Part shown: positions 37,101 through 44,338 of the stretch, in pieces
How positions within the stretch are numbered: the stretch's first letter is position 1
Layout: the number at the start of each line of letters is the position of its first letter
NCBI GenBank assembly: GCA_947623455.1
Contig: OX392542.1
Span: forward strand, 11,663,625 to 11,727,624
Direction of reading: 5' to 3'
Source of the DNA: Mimachlamys varia
Lineage: Eukaryota > Mollusca > Bivalvia > Pectinida > Pectinidae
Length of the DNA: 64,000 nucleotides
Program-made: the position numbers and the translations under genes
Notes under the pieces: generated by a model
What the model saw: only the letters and a program-made list of their open reading frames with translations
The model's database searches: none
Told to the model about the DNA's origin: nothing

Positions 37101-39896
37101 CACTTGACAATGTTAACACTATAGAGACATATACTTTACCACTTGACAATTCTAACACTATAGGAACATATACTTTACCACTTGACAATGTTAACACTGT
37201 AGGGACATATACTTTACCACTTGACAATGTTAACACTAAAGGAACATATACTTTACCACTTGACAATGTTAACACTATAGAGACATATACTTTACCACTT
37301 GACAATGTTAACACTATAGAGACATATACTTTACCACTTGACAATGTTAACACTATAGAGACATATACTTTACCACTTGACAATGTTAACACTGTAGGGA
37401 CATATACTTTACCACTTGACAATGTTAACACTAAAGGAACATATACTTTACCACTTGACAATGTTAACACTAAAGGAACATATACTTTACCACTTGACAA
37501 TGTTAACACTATAGAGACATATACTTTACCACTTGACAATGTTAACACTATAGAGACATATACTTTACCACTTGACAATGTTAACACTGTAGGGACATAT
37601 ACTTTACCACTTGACAATGTTAACACTAAAGGAACATATACTTTACCACTTGACAATGTTAACACTAAAGGAACATATACTTTACCACTTGACAATGTTA
37701 ACACTAAAGGAACATATACTTTACCACTTGACAATGTTAACACTATAGAGACATATACTTTACCACTTGACAATTTTAACACTATAGGAACATATACTTT
37801 ACCACTTGACAATGTTAACACTATAGAGACATATACTTTACCACTTGACAATGTTAACACGATAGGAACATATACTTTACCACTTGACAATGTTAACACT
37901 ATAGGAACATATACTTTACCAATTGACAATGTTAACACTATAGAGACATACACTTTACCACTTGACAATGTTAACACTATAGGGACATATACTTTACCAC
38001 TTGACAATGCTAACACTGTAGGGACATATACTTTACCACTTGACAATGTTAACACTAAAGGAACATATACTTTACCACTTGACAATGTTAACACTATAGA
38101 GACATATACTTTTCCACTTGACAATGTTAACACTACAGGTACATATACTTTACCAGTTGACAATGCTAACACTGTACGGACATATACTTTACCACTTGAC
38201 AATGTTAACACTAAAGGGACATATACTTTACCACTTGACAATGTTAACACTATAGGGACATATACTTTACCACTTGACAATGTTAACACTATAGGGACAT
38301 ATACTTTACCACTTGACAATGTTAACACTATAGGAACATATACTTTACCACTTGACAATGTTAACACTATAGGACATATACTTTACCACTTGACAATGTT
38401 AACACTATAGGGACATATACTTTACCACTTGACAATGTTAACACTATAGAGACATATACTTTACCACTTGACAATGCTAACACTATAGGAACATATACTT
38501 TACCACTTGACAATGTTAACACTATAGAGACATATACTTTAACACTTGACAATGTTAACACTATAGGGACATATACTTTACCACTTGACAATGTTAACAC
38601 TATAGGGACATATACTTTACCACTTGACAATGTTAACACTATAGGGACATACACTTTACCACTTGACAATGTTAACACTATAGGGAGATATATTTTACCA
38701 CTTGACAATGTTAACACTATAGAGACATATACTTTACCACTTGACAATGTTAACACTATAGGGACATACACTTTACCACTTGACAATGTTAACACTATAG
38801 GGACATATATTTTACCACTTGACAATGTTAACACTATAGGGACATATACTTTACCACTTGACAATGTCAACACTATAGGACATATACTTTACCACTTGAC
38901 AATGTTAACACTATAGGGACATATACTTTACCACTTGACAATGTTAACACTATAGGTACATATACTTTACCACTTGACAATGTTAACACTATAGGGACAT
39001 ATACTTTTCCACTTGTCAACGTTAACACTATAGGACATATACTTTTCCACTTGACAATGTCAACACTATAGGACATATACTTTTCCACTTGACAATGTTA
39101 ACACTATAGGGACATATACTTTACCACTTGACAATGTTAACACTATAGGGACATATACTTTTCCACTTGTCAATGTTAACACTATAGGACATATACTTTT
39201 CCACTTGACAATGTTAACACTATAGGACATATACTTTTCCACTTGACAATGTTAACACTATAGGGACATATACTTCACCAGTTGACAATGTTAACACTAT
39301 AGATACATGCACGTCTTCTCTTTCAACCTTTCTATGTCTTTCTTGTTTTAACGCCTTATACTCTACATAGCCAAACACACAAATAGACGAAACAATAATA
39401 GTAGATATTGTGTCTGTTTAATTGAAATTTCGTATATTTTCGATTGTAGACTTTGAAAAATTATTCATAACAATGGCTGATGAATATTGAAAATAAATCA
39501 CTTAGGGGCAATATAATCTGACTTTTCCTAAACACTTACATTTTAACGTGTTTACATGTTTCACAACTCGAATCACACTCACTGTGCTGATAAGAGTTGA
39601 GGGTCGTTAAAGGTAATGAGGTCTTTTATTGATTGGAAGAATGTAGTCAGCATTGCTGTGAGGTATTCTTGTTATCCTGGAATAAACGTATTTTACAATC
39701 GTCATAGAGGTAACAGAACAAACACAAATATATATAACCTACCTATCCACATAATAGCTGTGTCCGTAGGATCCAGCTGCCGGGTACCAAACCCCGTGGA
39801 GAGCCCCAGAGCAACCCCTATCAGGGTCAAGATCACGAGACCGTTGGTCCGGATTATCCTTCCACCACAAGATTGTCTTTTTTCACTTCGATCCAT
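6958..39896 (-). CDS. SLC1-family (EAAT-like) transporter, split gene, divergent ion-coupling residues
   Basis: Nine coding exons on the minus strand join with canonical GT/AG signals into about 434 codons without an in-frame stop: 39896-39743, 23817-23743, [one exon not found], 17798-17756, 15533-15410, 15080-14954, 13390-13160, 11540-11346, 9843-9709, 7180-6958. Seen: TM1, TM2, the EAAT-type extracellular loop with two N-glycosylation sequons, then TM5, TM6, HP1, TM7, HP2 and TM8 in family order. SLC1 proteins are homotrimeric elevator transporters of the plasma membrane that take up Glu/Asp or neutral amino acids with Na+. Here the substrate residues of TM8 (D-R-I-R-S-I-V-N) are kept. NMDGTALYEA has become GRTGTALYVA, the HP1 serine cluster reads ANTP, and the TM8 GD pair is FQ. 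Na+ coupling is therefore doubtful (inference). The missing TM3 exon leaves open whether the gene is whole. Confidence 0.9.
7264..7599. mobile_element. MITE-like element with 'cgtttccgagatac' TIRs
   Basis: The left arm 'taacagtagaacaatacg' + 'ccgtttccgagatac' (7266-7299) is mirrored at 7566-7599 by 'gtatctcggaaacg' + 'acgtagttcaactgttc'. The total is about 335 bp with no open frame. It is probably a non-autonomous DNA transposon. Confidence 0.65.
7700..7920 (+). repeat. Dispersed repeat family 1, copy a
   Basis: Shares an ordered series of blocks with 15200-15360 and 17290-17540: a 'tgca(c)cttt..aattta..taatagataca' block, 'aatgaatcaaactgca', 'cagctg.ttc', 'gactcgtcag..agctaggggtc', 'gcagaagagtcaggtg', 'ccctttaatttatgaat'. 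It is a degraded interspersed element of unknown class. Confidence 0.7.
8641..8890 (+). repeat. Dispersed repeat family 3, diverged copy
   Basis: 'cctcataatccagatattac', 'gctctctacaaccctggga', 'atgtcatagcaaaactga' parallel the element at 18056-18500 ('atcgatatccaggggttac', 'ggtctctacaccccttgaa', 'gtgtcagggcaaaattg'). It is a diverged relic and the boundaries are approximate. Confidence 0.45.
9504..9688. mobile_element. pogo/Tigger-like MITE
   Basis: About 185 bp bounded by 'tacagtgaaacccc' and its near-inverse 'gggtttcaccgta', with TA at both ends. The inner words are 'ctcgaactccgcttattcga' and 'aagttcgagtaagtt'. TIRs starting cagtgaaacc with a TA target are known from pogo-like (Tc1/mariner superfamily) MITEs. 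There is no transposase, so it is non-autonomous. It ends 20 bp from exon 9. Confidence 0.75.
9709..9843 (-). CDS. SLC1-like gene, exon 9 (HP2)
   Basis: 135 bp, 1 + 44 codons + 2. It encodes S-T-G-A-P-P-V-P-S-S-A-L-M for the HP2 tip (EAATs: S-I-G-A-A-G-I-P-Q-A-G-L), then V-I-I-V-T-A-A-L-N-I-P-T-E and T-F-D-W-F|L. HP2 is the extracellular gate of SLC1 proteins. The acceptor at 9844 abuts a minisatellite, and a MITE ends 20 bp past the donor. Confidence 0.94.
9850..10665. repeat. 37-bp AT-rich minisatellite
   Basis: About 22 imperfect copies of a 37-bp unit ('ttaattctataaaatatatc' followed by 'attcacacaatgatgaa'). The left part is more diverged. It lies in the intron between exons 8 and 9, and its first copy starts within ten bases of the exon-9 acceptor. 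Confidence 0.93.
9968..10026. repeat. Internal non-array block, copy 1
   Basis: 'atatctgagttcaaattcag' + 'cgggttagtttgtatttatataacct' interrupts the minisatellite. It recurs almost unchanged at about 10818-10866. The pair suggests segmental duplication inside the array. Confidence 0.7.
10666..10866. other. Unique block interrupting the 37-bp array
   Basis: About 200 bp of non-satellite sequence separates the two parts of the array. It ends with the second copy of the 'atatctgagttcaaatcagc' block. It contains a 69-codon frame (10666-10875) with no recognisable motif, probably fortuitous. Confidence 0.6.
10867..11048. repeat. 37-bp minisatellite, distal remnant
   Basis: About five degenerate copies of the same 37-bp unit ('cattaacaca', 'gatgaattaattttatgaaa'), more diverged than the main block, consistent with array-edge decay. 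Confidence 0.85.
11346..11540 (-). CDS. SLC1-like gene, exon 8 (HP1 end, TM7)
   Basis: 195 bp, 1 + 64 codons + 2. It carries D-V-D-K-R-V-S-R-F-V-M-P, the hallmark after HP1, then TM7 with T-L-G-R-T-G-T-A-L-Y-V-A in place of T-I-N-M-D-G-T-A-L-Y-E-A. The N, M and D of the sodium-binding NMDGT motif and the following glutamate (proton/potassium-coupling residue in EAATs) are all replaced, with no gap in the alignment. The donor is TG|gtaagc. Confidence 0.95.
11541..13159 (-). other. Intron between SLC1-like exons 7 and 8
   Basis: 1.6 kb. A 108-codon plus-strand frame at 12009-12335 has no recognisable domain and is not supported as a gene. The right part is an AT-rich degenerate repeat (12640-13130). 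Confidence 0.5.
12640..13130. repeat. Degenerate AT-rich tandem repeat
   Basis: Recurrent 'agttacacatata', 'aattacatagttac' and 'agtttaattacata' words at roughly 35-60 bp spacing form a strongly decayed tandem array. The period is irregular and cannot be fixed by eye. Confidence 0.6.
13160..13390 (-). CDS. SLC1-like gene, exon 7 (TM5-TM6 to HP1)
   Basis: 231 bp, 1 base + 76 codons + 2 bases. It reads V-T-P-I-G-V-A-S-L-I-A-K after the W, then E-N-I-E-G-D-F-R-K-L-G, a hydrophobic TM segment, R-R-T-N-P-F-T-F-I, and ends A-F-A-T-A-N-T at the HP1 tip. It matches the SLC1 pattern 'P-x-G-I-x-x-L-I-A-x-K-I ... R-x-N-P-x-x-F' closely. It departs from it at HP1: the usual S-S-S-S-A-T-L-P is A-N-T-P-I-T-M-P across the junction with exon 8. 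Confidence 0.95.
13391..14953 (-). other. Intron between SLC1-like exons 6 and 7
   Basis: 1.56 kb of AT-rich sequence with no repeats or exons recognised. The small pyrimidine-rich run 'cccgtccccccttcccccactcccctcc' near 14387-14413 only creates low-complexity frames. Confidence 0.5.
14954..15080 (-). CDS. SLC1-like gene, exon 6 (TM4c-TM5)
   Basis: 127 bp, phase 1 in, phase 2 out (TG|gtaaga). It encodes L-M-V-I-C-T-M-F-G-I-A-S-G-V-L, then a segment ending V-L-R-W-I-M-W. It aligns with the EAAT run 'G-L-V-x-F-x-x-x-F-G-x-A ... F-N-S-x-x-E-x-x-M-x-x-x-x-W-I-M-W'. Confidence 0.9.
15200..15365 (+). repeat. Dispersed repeat family 1, copy b
   Basis: Ordered blocks match the copies at 7700 and 17290: 'taccttttaaatttagtaat', 'agatacag', 'aatcaaactacatcataaag', 'ctgtttcatcc', 'gactcgtcagtgatgctagg', 'aggtgggaatcgaaattttc'. 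It lies in the 330-bp intron between exons 5 and 6 and makes up about half of it. Confidence 0.7.
15410..15533 (-). CDS. SLC1-like gene, exon 5 (extracellular TM4 loop)
   Basis: 124 bp, phase 0 in, phase 1 out. It begins T-Q-T-T-Y-T and ends S-P-N-I-L|G, the 'N-x-L-G' that opens the next membrane segment in EAATs. It contains two N-glycosylation sequons, N-G-T and N-D-T, where EAATs carry their glycosylated extracellular loop. The loop itself is poorly conserved, as is usual in this family. Confidence 0.85.
16606..16770. repeat. Tandem duplication of ~82 bp
   Basis: Two adjacent copies of 'agtagaatatattggacttg' + 'ttcattggctaatg' + 'ttaacttaatattctataaa' with few differences (ggaaattatatgg / aaaattacacgg). 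A shorter inverted match ('acaagtccaatatatct') sits at 17281-17297, so this may be one end of a larger inverted-repeat element. Confidence 0.85.
17290..17540 (+). repeat. Dispersed repeat family 1, copy c
   Basis: The longest copy: 'gctgcaccttttaaattta', 'gtaatagatacagtttgacg', 'aatgaatcaaactgcatcat', 'gcagaagggtcaggtgaaat', 'ccctttaattcatgaattta', 'ttcaaatcgtgttttacga'. It extends further at its right end than copies a and b, giving the best template for the family. Confidence 0.75.
17756..17798 (-). CDS. SLC1-like gene, exon 4 (pre-loop F-P-D-N segment)
   Basis: A 43-bp exon: one base completing a codon, then N-F-F-P-D-N-I-I-E-A-T-F-L-Q. It corresponds to the 'I-R-N-x-F-P-x-N-x-x-x-A-x-F' segment of EAATs just before the long TM4 loop. 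Acceptor gtttcag|G, donor CAG|gtatgt, ends in phase 0. The 1-base entry phase does not fit directly onto exon 2 (phase 1 end), so at least one exon must lie between. Confidence 0.88.
18056..18500. mobile_element. Inverted pair of family-3 repeats
   Basis: The left arm at 18068-18120 ('gttgttctcca', 'atatccaggggttac', 'tctctacacccctt') is repeated in inverse at 18425-18490 ('gtaacccctagatat', 'gtagagaacaaag', 'ggagaacaac' on the opposite strand). This gives a roughly 430-bp unit with long imperfect inverted ends. It could be a MITE or two head-to-head copies. A diverged single copy lies near 8641. Confidence 0.55.
18765..19005 (+). repeat. Dispersed repeat family 2, copy b
   Basis: Begins 'gataactcggttctcatttt' and runs through 'cgatgaagcagaatacgctt', 'ggaacacctgatcttattct', 'cttgtacttttacgagg', 'attttgcctctaatttaatc' to 'gttgacgctttggtattctc'. 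It is the fullest copy of the family. The 63-codon frame across it is not conserved in the other copies, so it is not called a gene. Confidence 0.75.
19960..20120. mobile_element. Inverted-repeat element with perfect 24-bp arms
   Basis: 19983-20006 (gtttttcattcaaataaaat + acat) is the exact inverse of 20051-20074, with a 44-bp loop. Weaker pairing continues outward ('ggtcacga' near 19966 against 'tcgtgacc' near 20105). It could be a MITE core or the remains of one. A transcribed version would form a stable hairpin. Confidence 0.7.
20930..22605. repeat. 84-bp minisatellite (81-bp variants)
   Basis: About 20 copies of a unit with 'cagacgagagtgtacacaag', 'ggattacaaacctggtccta', 'tagccatacagaggacacat', 'ccgagaacactggggac'. 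Copies with 'ggggaaaaacc' instead of 'gggattacaaacc' are 81 bp. Both lengths are multiples of three and the unit lacks stops in some frames, so long frames appear (for example 301 codons at 21773-22678, with 28-residue periodicity). Neither the 5' nor 3' edge looks like an exon of a known gene, and other frames are open too. It is best read as a minisatellite in an intron. Confidence 0.93.
22606..23742. other. AT-rich intronic stretch, nothing recognised
   Basis: Between the 84-bp array and exon 2. Two minus-strand stretches open for 140-170 bp (22930-23100) were translated by eye and do not resemble SLC1 TM3. Confidence 0.45.
23743..23817 (-). CDS. SLC1-like gene, exon 2 (TM2)
   Basis: 75 bp: GT completing Gly, then 24 codons beginning M-I-G-E-L-Y-L-R-V-L-K-M and running through M-M-I-V-P-L-I-I-T-A-I-I-S, then one base. 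This is the strongly conserved SLC1 block G-E-x-x-x-R-x-L-K-M-x-x-x-P-L-I. Acceptor tatgtag|GT, donor CAG|gtatgt, phase 1 at both ends. The next exon must begin with two bases completing a codon (expected Gly). Confidence 0.9.
23876..23903 (-). pseudogene. Partial duplicate of the exon-2 acceptor region
   Basis: 'tagttcaccgatcataccaa' + 'cataac' repeats 23803-23825 ('tagttcaccaatcataccta' + 'cataac'), the first bases of exon 2 plus its splice acceptor. In this copy the acceptor AG reads TG, so it should not be used. It lies about 60-70 bp upstream of the true acceptor on the gene strand. Confidence 0.7.
24290..29988. repeat. 31-bp satellite, ~184 copies
   Basis: A 5.7-kb head-to-tail array of 'catgaaactatatacaaaat' + 'aacaagctaaa' (31 bp). 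Variation is concentrated at a few positions: ctaaac/ctatac/cttaac, aaaataac/aagataac/aaatagc. Copies are otherwise nearly identical, implying recent amplification or homogenisation. It lies in the first intron of the SLC1-like gene. No coding frame. Confidence 0.98.
30073..30408. repeat. ~55-bp direct repeats flanking family-2 copy c
   Basis: 'aagtataacgatatcggctg' + 'tctgtttcaatagtattcgtct' at 30084 recurs as 'aagtataacgatattggttg' + 'tctttttaatagtattcgtct' at about 30360. The pair brackets the dispersed repeat at 30140-30315, as a small duplication or a relic of an element with direct terminal repeats. Confidence 0.65.
30140..30315 (+). repeat. Dispersed repeat family 2, copy c
   Basis: 'cgataactcggttctcattt', 'gagaacacctggtcttattc', 'tcttgtacttttacgaggtt', 'attttgcctctagtttaatc', 'ttgttgacgctttg'. 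It is shorter than the 18765 copy, with an internal deletion between the 'ggattggtg' and 'ctcttcgagaac' blocks. Confidence 0.78.
30511..30680. repeat. Short tandem repeat around 'gttgcatgtgtgtatttga'
   Basis: Three copies of 'tgcatgtgtgtatttgatat' + 'acaatgtatgtgatatatgt' + 'acgtcatattctgtgtga', the middle one shortened to about 37 bp. A small local tandem duplication. Confidence 0.85.
31146..31330 (-). repeat. Dispersed repeat family 2, copy d (minus)
   Basis: Inverse orientation: 'tcagagaataccgacacgcc', 'aacaaaaacataatc', 'gtacaagagaataaaccagg', 'gcgttttctgcttcatcgac', 'tcctcaaaatgagaact'. It lies directly downstream, on the same strand, of the reverse transcriptase relic. The family may therefore be the tail of that retroelement (inference). 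Confidence 0.72.
31440..31990 (-). pseudogene. Decayed reverse transcriptase fragment of a retrotransposon
   Basis: On the minus strand, pieces in different frames line up in order with one reverse transcriptase type common in animal genomes. First a 'D-L-Y-T-T-I-P' block near 31975, then 'E-D-I-E-R-I-I-E-F-L-V-T-N-I-F-V' near 31805, then 'M-G-T-N ... A-D-M-F' and 'F-N-F-T-F-R-F-I-D-G-V-L-S' in the 89-codon frame at 31516-31785. 'S-A-A-Y-V-D-L' follows after two stops. The catalytic D-D pair reads D-G. Frameshifts and stops make it non-functional. The family could be Penelope-like or a related non-LTR element; I cannot settle it. Confidence 0.78.
32185..32410. mobile_element. MITE-like element with 'ttcgcg' interior
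   Basis: Runs from 'atactgctgtattttcgc' to 'cgtttacagtat', with inward 'ttcgcgg/ccgcgaa' words and no frame. It resembles the 3564-3784 element in its ends (tactgtaaac) and composition but not along its length. It sits just before the 39-bp satellite. Confidence 0.55.
32541..39310. repeat. 39-bp satellite, ~173 copies
   Basis: 6.8 kb of head-to-tail 'tttaccacttgacaatgtta' + 'acactatagggacatatac' (39 bp, some 38-bp copies lacking one g). Thirteen-codon periodicity leaves long frames on both strands: 533 codons plus and 532 minus over the same 33.34-34.95 kb, and 735 codons minus at 36160-38367. The repeated peptides are T-Y-T-L-P-L-D-N-V-N-T-I-G (plus) and V-L-T-L-S-S-G-K-V-Y-V-P-I (minus). 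The frames break wherever a 38-bp copy occurs, as expected for non-coding satellite. It is in the first intron of the SLC1-like gene. Confidence 0.98.
39311..39742 (-). other. Intron 1 segment next to exon 1, nothing recognised
   Basis: About 430 bp of unique AT-rich sequence between the 39-bp satellite and the exon-1 donor. No motifs beyond the donor were identified. Confidence 0.5.
39743..39896 (-). CDS. SLC1-like gene, exon 1 (start, TM1)
   Basis: The ATG is at 39896, with an in-frame TGA four codons upstream, which supports this start. It encodes 51 codons plus one base. A short basic N-terminus (M-D-R-S-E-K-R-Q) is followed by TM1 at about residues 19-37 (GLVILTLIGVALGLSTGFG) and ends TAIMWI|G, like the 'A-I-W-I-G' run before TM2 in EAATs. 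The N-terminus is much shorter than in vertebrate EAATs. The donor is G|gtaggt, phase 1, and joins exon 2 exactly (G + GT = Gly). Confidence 0.88.
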
Positions 39897-41454
39897 TCTG
39901 TTATATCATATATTGGCATGTGTGTATCAGCCGACTGCCAATTCTGACTGAAACATTAATTTTGTATGCTAGCGACAGTGAGCATGCGCACTCATGCGTG
40001 TTTACAAATGTATAATTTTATCAGAAGTTACTATGATGTGCCTACATGACAAAATTCCTTTTGTACTAATAACATTACAACATAATGCATACAAAAAGGA
40101 TGACATAAATAGACGAGACACACAGCTAAGCATGTGTGTACACAGGGACGGCAGTCACACACATGTGTATTTTTGCGAGGTTAACGTGGAGAGGAGAAGC
40201 ATGCCGCCCATGTGGTGCACTTTCATGTGTGCATGTAGAGGCCGTGCGGGCATGATCAATATCATGGTGGCAAAGATGATATTTGCGTTGAGTTGTTTAA
40301 ACCCAGTGGAGCGAGACATCTTTATTAATAAAATGTGTAAAGCCCTTTGGTTCGACGTTATCGATTACATGTTTTTAGAACGTTATAAATACTAGGTATG
40401 TTTTTAGATATATGGTGGCATATGGCTTTAATGTGTACTTCAGCTTTAACTTTATTTAATCTTTCTCTCTTTATATCAATACAATGTTTAGATAACGTAA
40501 CAATATGTTACCGTCTGTTTCTTGTGGGTAAGTGTGTACACAGGGACGGCAGAAGATATATATAGACCGCTTTGTTTGTATCTAACACATCTGTGTATTT
40601 GGCGAGGGTAGCGTGGAGAAGAGAAGCGTGCCGCCCGGTACATGTGCTGCACTTCCTTGTGTTCACGTAGAGGCCTTGTGTGTAGGTTCAATGTCCTGGT
40701 GGCACAGATGATATTTGCGTTAGTGGAGCGAGACATCTTACAATTATAGTGCATAAAGGCATTGTGTTCGACGTTATCGATTACATGTTTTTAGAAGGGT
40801 ATGAATACCAGATATGTGGTTGTCTGTGGTGGCATATGGCTTAAATATGTGCTAAAGTAACAATGTTTCCCGTCTGCTTCTTTTAATCTTTATTTTGTCT
40901 TGTCCTTGCAATAGAAAAGGCATCGTATCCTACACGCTGTAGAAATAAAAGTAAACTTTGAAACTTCCCCGTAATGACGAAAGATATAACCCTGTATCTT
41001 ATAGTGGACATAGTAATCAACCTTCACCTTCATTGTATAGCTAAGTATAGACTTATCTCTTACTCATACTGGATATTGAGACAGCCCTATACCTCCCTAG
41101 TGTAGACTTAGATATACTACAAATAAAGATTTTCATCTTTACCTTCTTTGCATGATATAATACCAAACTATATTCGTAAACATTCATTTTAGAATTATAC
41201 ATGACCCTTTATTTACATTGTATAATAGGATATAACCATTACACGTATGTCTTAGTCGTAACATTACATAATGTAGATAGGCGGTTCCTTTTACAGCCGA
41301 AATAGGAGCAGTTTTAAATGGACATTGTACCATGTGTGGAAATGGCGCCAGCTAACTCGTTGTATGTAGAGGCAGGAAAGGAATACTTGATAGAAGTATG
41401 TCAGATACGTACAGTGCAGTAATGAAAAACGACCCAGTCAGCAGATTTTCCCCA
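39897..41454. other. 5' flank of the SLC1-like gene
   Basis: 1.5 kb between the start codon and the 52-bp satellite. It must hold the 5' UTR and promoter if there is no further upstream exon. No TATA box or initiator could be assigned with confidence. The main structure is a diverged duplication (40135-40420 and 40530-40850). A plus-strand frame of 133 codons at 39994-40395 lies inside the first copy and is not conserved in the second, so it is not called. Confidence 0.5.
40135..40850. repeat. Tandem duplication, ~390-bp offset, upstream of exon 1
   Basis: Copy 1 (about 40137-40430) and copy 2 (about 40533-40850) share 'gtacacagggacggcag', 'gcatgccgccc', 'ggtggca.agatgatatttg', 'gtggagcgagacatctt', 'ttcgacgttatcgattacat', 'gtttttagaa' and 'ggtggcatatggctt' in order, with indels between. 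This is a diverged segmental duplication, possibly of promoter sequence. Confidence 0.88.
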
Positions 41455-44338
41455 GTAGTCGAGGATATCATATACTTACCTGATGTCAAAATCACGATAT
41501 TTACCTGAAGTCGAGGATATAATATACTTACCTGATGTCAAAATCACGATATTTACCTGAAGTCGAGGATATAATATACTTACCTGATGTCAAAATCACG
41601 ATATTTACCTGAAGTCGAGGATATAATATACTTACCTGATGTCACAATCACACTATTTAACAGGAGGCGAGGATATCATATACGTACCTGGTATCAAAAT
41701 CACGATATTTAACTGAAGTCGAGGATATAATATACTTACCTGATGTCAAAATCACGATATTTACCTGAAGTCGAGGATATAATATACTTACCTGATGTCA
41801 AAATCACACTATTTAACAGGAGGCGAGGATATCATATACGTACCTGATGTCAAAATCACGATATTTACCTGAAGTCGAGGATATAATATACTTACCTGAT
41901 GTCAAAATCACACTATTTAACAGGAGGCGAGGATATCATATACGTAACTGGTATCAAAATCACGATGTTTACCTGAAGTCGAGGATATAATATACTTACC
42001 TGATGTCAAAATCACGATATTTACCTGAAGTCGAGGATATAATATACTTACCTGATGTCAAAATCACACTATTTAACAGGAGGCGAGGATATCATATACG
42101 TACCTGATGTCAAAATCACGATATTTACCTGAAGTCGAGGATATAATAAACTTACCTGATGTCAAAATCACACTATTTAACAGGAGGCGAGGATATCATA
42201 TACGTACCTGATGTCAAAATCACGATATTTAACTGAAGTCGATGATATCATTAACGTACCTGATGTCAAAATCACGCTATTTAACAGGAGGCGAGGATAT
42301 CATACGTACCTGATGTCAAAATCACGCTATTTAACAGGAGGCGAGGATATCATATACGTACCTGATGTCAAAATCACACTATTTAACAGGAGGCGAGGAT
42401 ATCATATACGTACCTGATGTCAAAATCACGCTATTTAACAGGAGGCGAGGATATCATATACGTACCTGATGTCAAAATCACGATATTTAACAGGAGGCGA
42501 GGATATCTTATACGTACCTGATGTCAAAATCACGATATGTAACTGAAGTCGATGATATCATTAACGTACCTGATGTCAAAATCACACTATTTAACAGGAG
42601 GCGAGTATATCATATACGTACCTGATGTCAAAATCACGCTATTTACCTGAAGTCGAGGATATAATATACTTACCTGATGTCAAAATCACGATATTTACCT
42701 GAAGTCGAGGATATAATATACTTACCTGATGTCACAATCACACTATTTAACAGGAGGCGAGGATATCATATACGTACCTGGTATCAAAATCACGATATTT
42801 ACCTGAAGTCGAGGATATAATATACTTACCTGATGTCAAAATCACGATATTTACCTGAAGTCGAGGATATCATATACGTAACTGATGTCAAAATCACACT
42901 ATTTAACAGGAGGCGAGGATATCATATACGTACCTGATGTCAAAATCACGATATTTAACTGAAGTCGATGATATCATTAACGTACCTGATGTCAAAATCA
43001 CGCTATTTAACAGGAGGCGAGTATATCATATACTTACCTGATGTCAAAATCACGCTATTTACCTGAAGTCGAGGATATAATATACTTACCTGATGTCAAA
43101 ATCACGATATTTACCTGAAGTCGAAGATATAATATACTTACCTGATGTCACAATCACACTATTTAACAGGAGGCGAAAATATCATATACGTATCTGGTAT
43201 CAAAATCACGATATTTACCTGAAGTCGAGGATATAATATACTTACCTGATGTCAAAATCACGATATTTACCTGAAGTCGAGGATATAATATACTTACCTG
43301 ATGTCAAAATCACACTATTTAACAGGAGGCGAGGATATCATATACGTACCTGATGTCAAAATCACGATATTTACCTGAAGTCGAGGATATAATATACTTA
43401 CCTGATGTCAAAATCACACTATTTAACAGGAGGCGAGGATATCATATACGTACCTGGTATCAACATCACGATATTTACCTGAAGTCGAGGATATAATATA
43501 CTTACCTGATGTCAAAATCACGATATTTACCTGAAGTCGAGGATATAATATACTTACCTGATGTCAAAATCACACTATTTAACAGGAGGCGAGGATATCA
43601 TATACGTACCTGATGTCAAAATCACGATATTTACCTGAAGTCGAGGATATAATATACTTACCTGATGTCAAAATCACACTATTTAACAGGAGGCGAGGAT
43701 ATCATATACGTACCTGGTATCAAAATCACGATATTTACCTGAAGTCGAGGATATAATATACTTACCTGATGTCAAAATCACGATATTTACCTGAAGTCGA
43801 AGATATAATATACTTACCTGATGTCAAAATCACACTATTTAACAGGAGGCGAGGATATCATATACGTACCTGATGTCAAAATCACAATATTTAACTGAAG
43901 TCGATGATATCATTAACGTACCTGATGTCAAAATCACACTATTTAACAGGAGGCGAGTATATCATATATGTACCTGATGTCAAAATCACGATATTTAACT
44001 GAAGTCGATGATATGATTAACGTACCTGATGTCAAAATCACGCTATTTAACAGGAGGCGAGGATATCATACGTACCTGATGTCAAAATCACGCTATTTAA
44101 CAGGAGGCGAGGATATCATATACGTACCTGATGTCAAAATCACACTATTTAACAGGAGGCGAGGATATCATATACGTACCTGATGTCAAAATCACGCTAT
44201 TTAACAGGAGGGGAGGATATCATTTACGTACCTGATGTCAAAATCACGCTATTTAACAGGAGGGGAGGATATCATTTACGTACCTGATGTCAAAATCACG
44301 CTATTTTACTAGAGGCGAGGATATCATATACGTACCTG

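Larger units (their letters stand above)
23818..39742 (-). other. 15.9-kb first coding intron, mostly satellite
   Basis: Intron between exons 1 and 2, phase 1, donor gtaggt at 39742 and acceptor tag at 23818. About 12.5 kb of it is two unrelated satellites (31 bp and 39 bp). The rest holds dispersed repeats, a reverse transcriptase relic and an inverted-repeat element. Confidence 0.75.

Noticed and set aside
36160..38367. 735-codon minus-strand open frame
   Set aside because: It lies wholly within the 39-bp satellite, is a by-product of a stop-free unit whose length is a multiple of three, and breaks at every 38-bp copy; the opposite strand is equally open nearby.
32541..39310. 'ttgaca' and 'tatag' words in the 39-bp unit as bacterial promoter elements
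   Set aside because: The sequence is eukaryotic and the spacing does not fit a -35/-10 pair; the match is a chance property of the unit.
39994..40395. 133-codon plus-strand frame upstream of exon 1
   Set aside because: The duplicated copy 390 bp away does not keep the frame and no domain is recognised.
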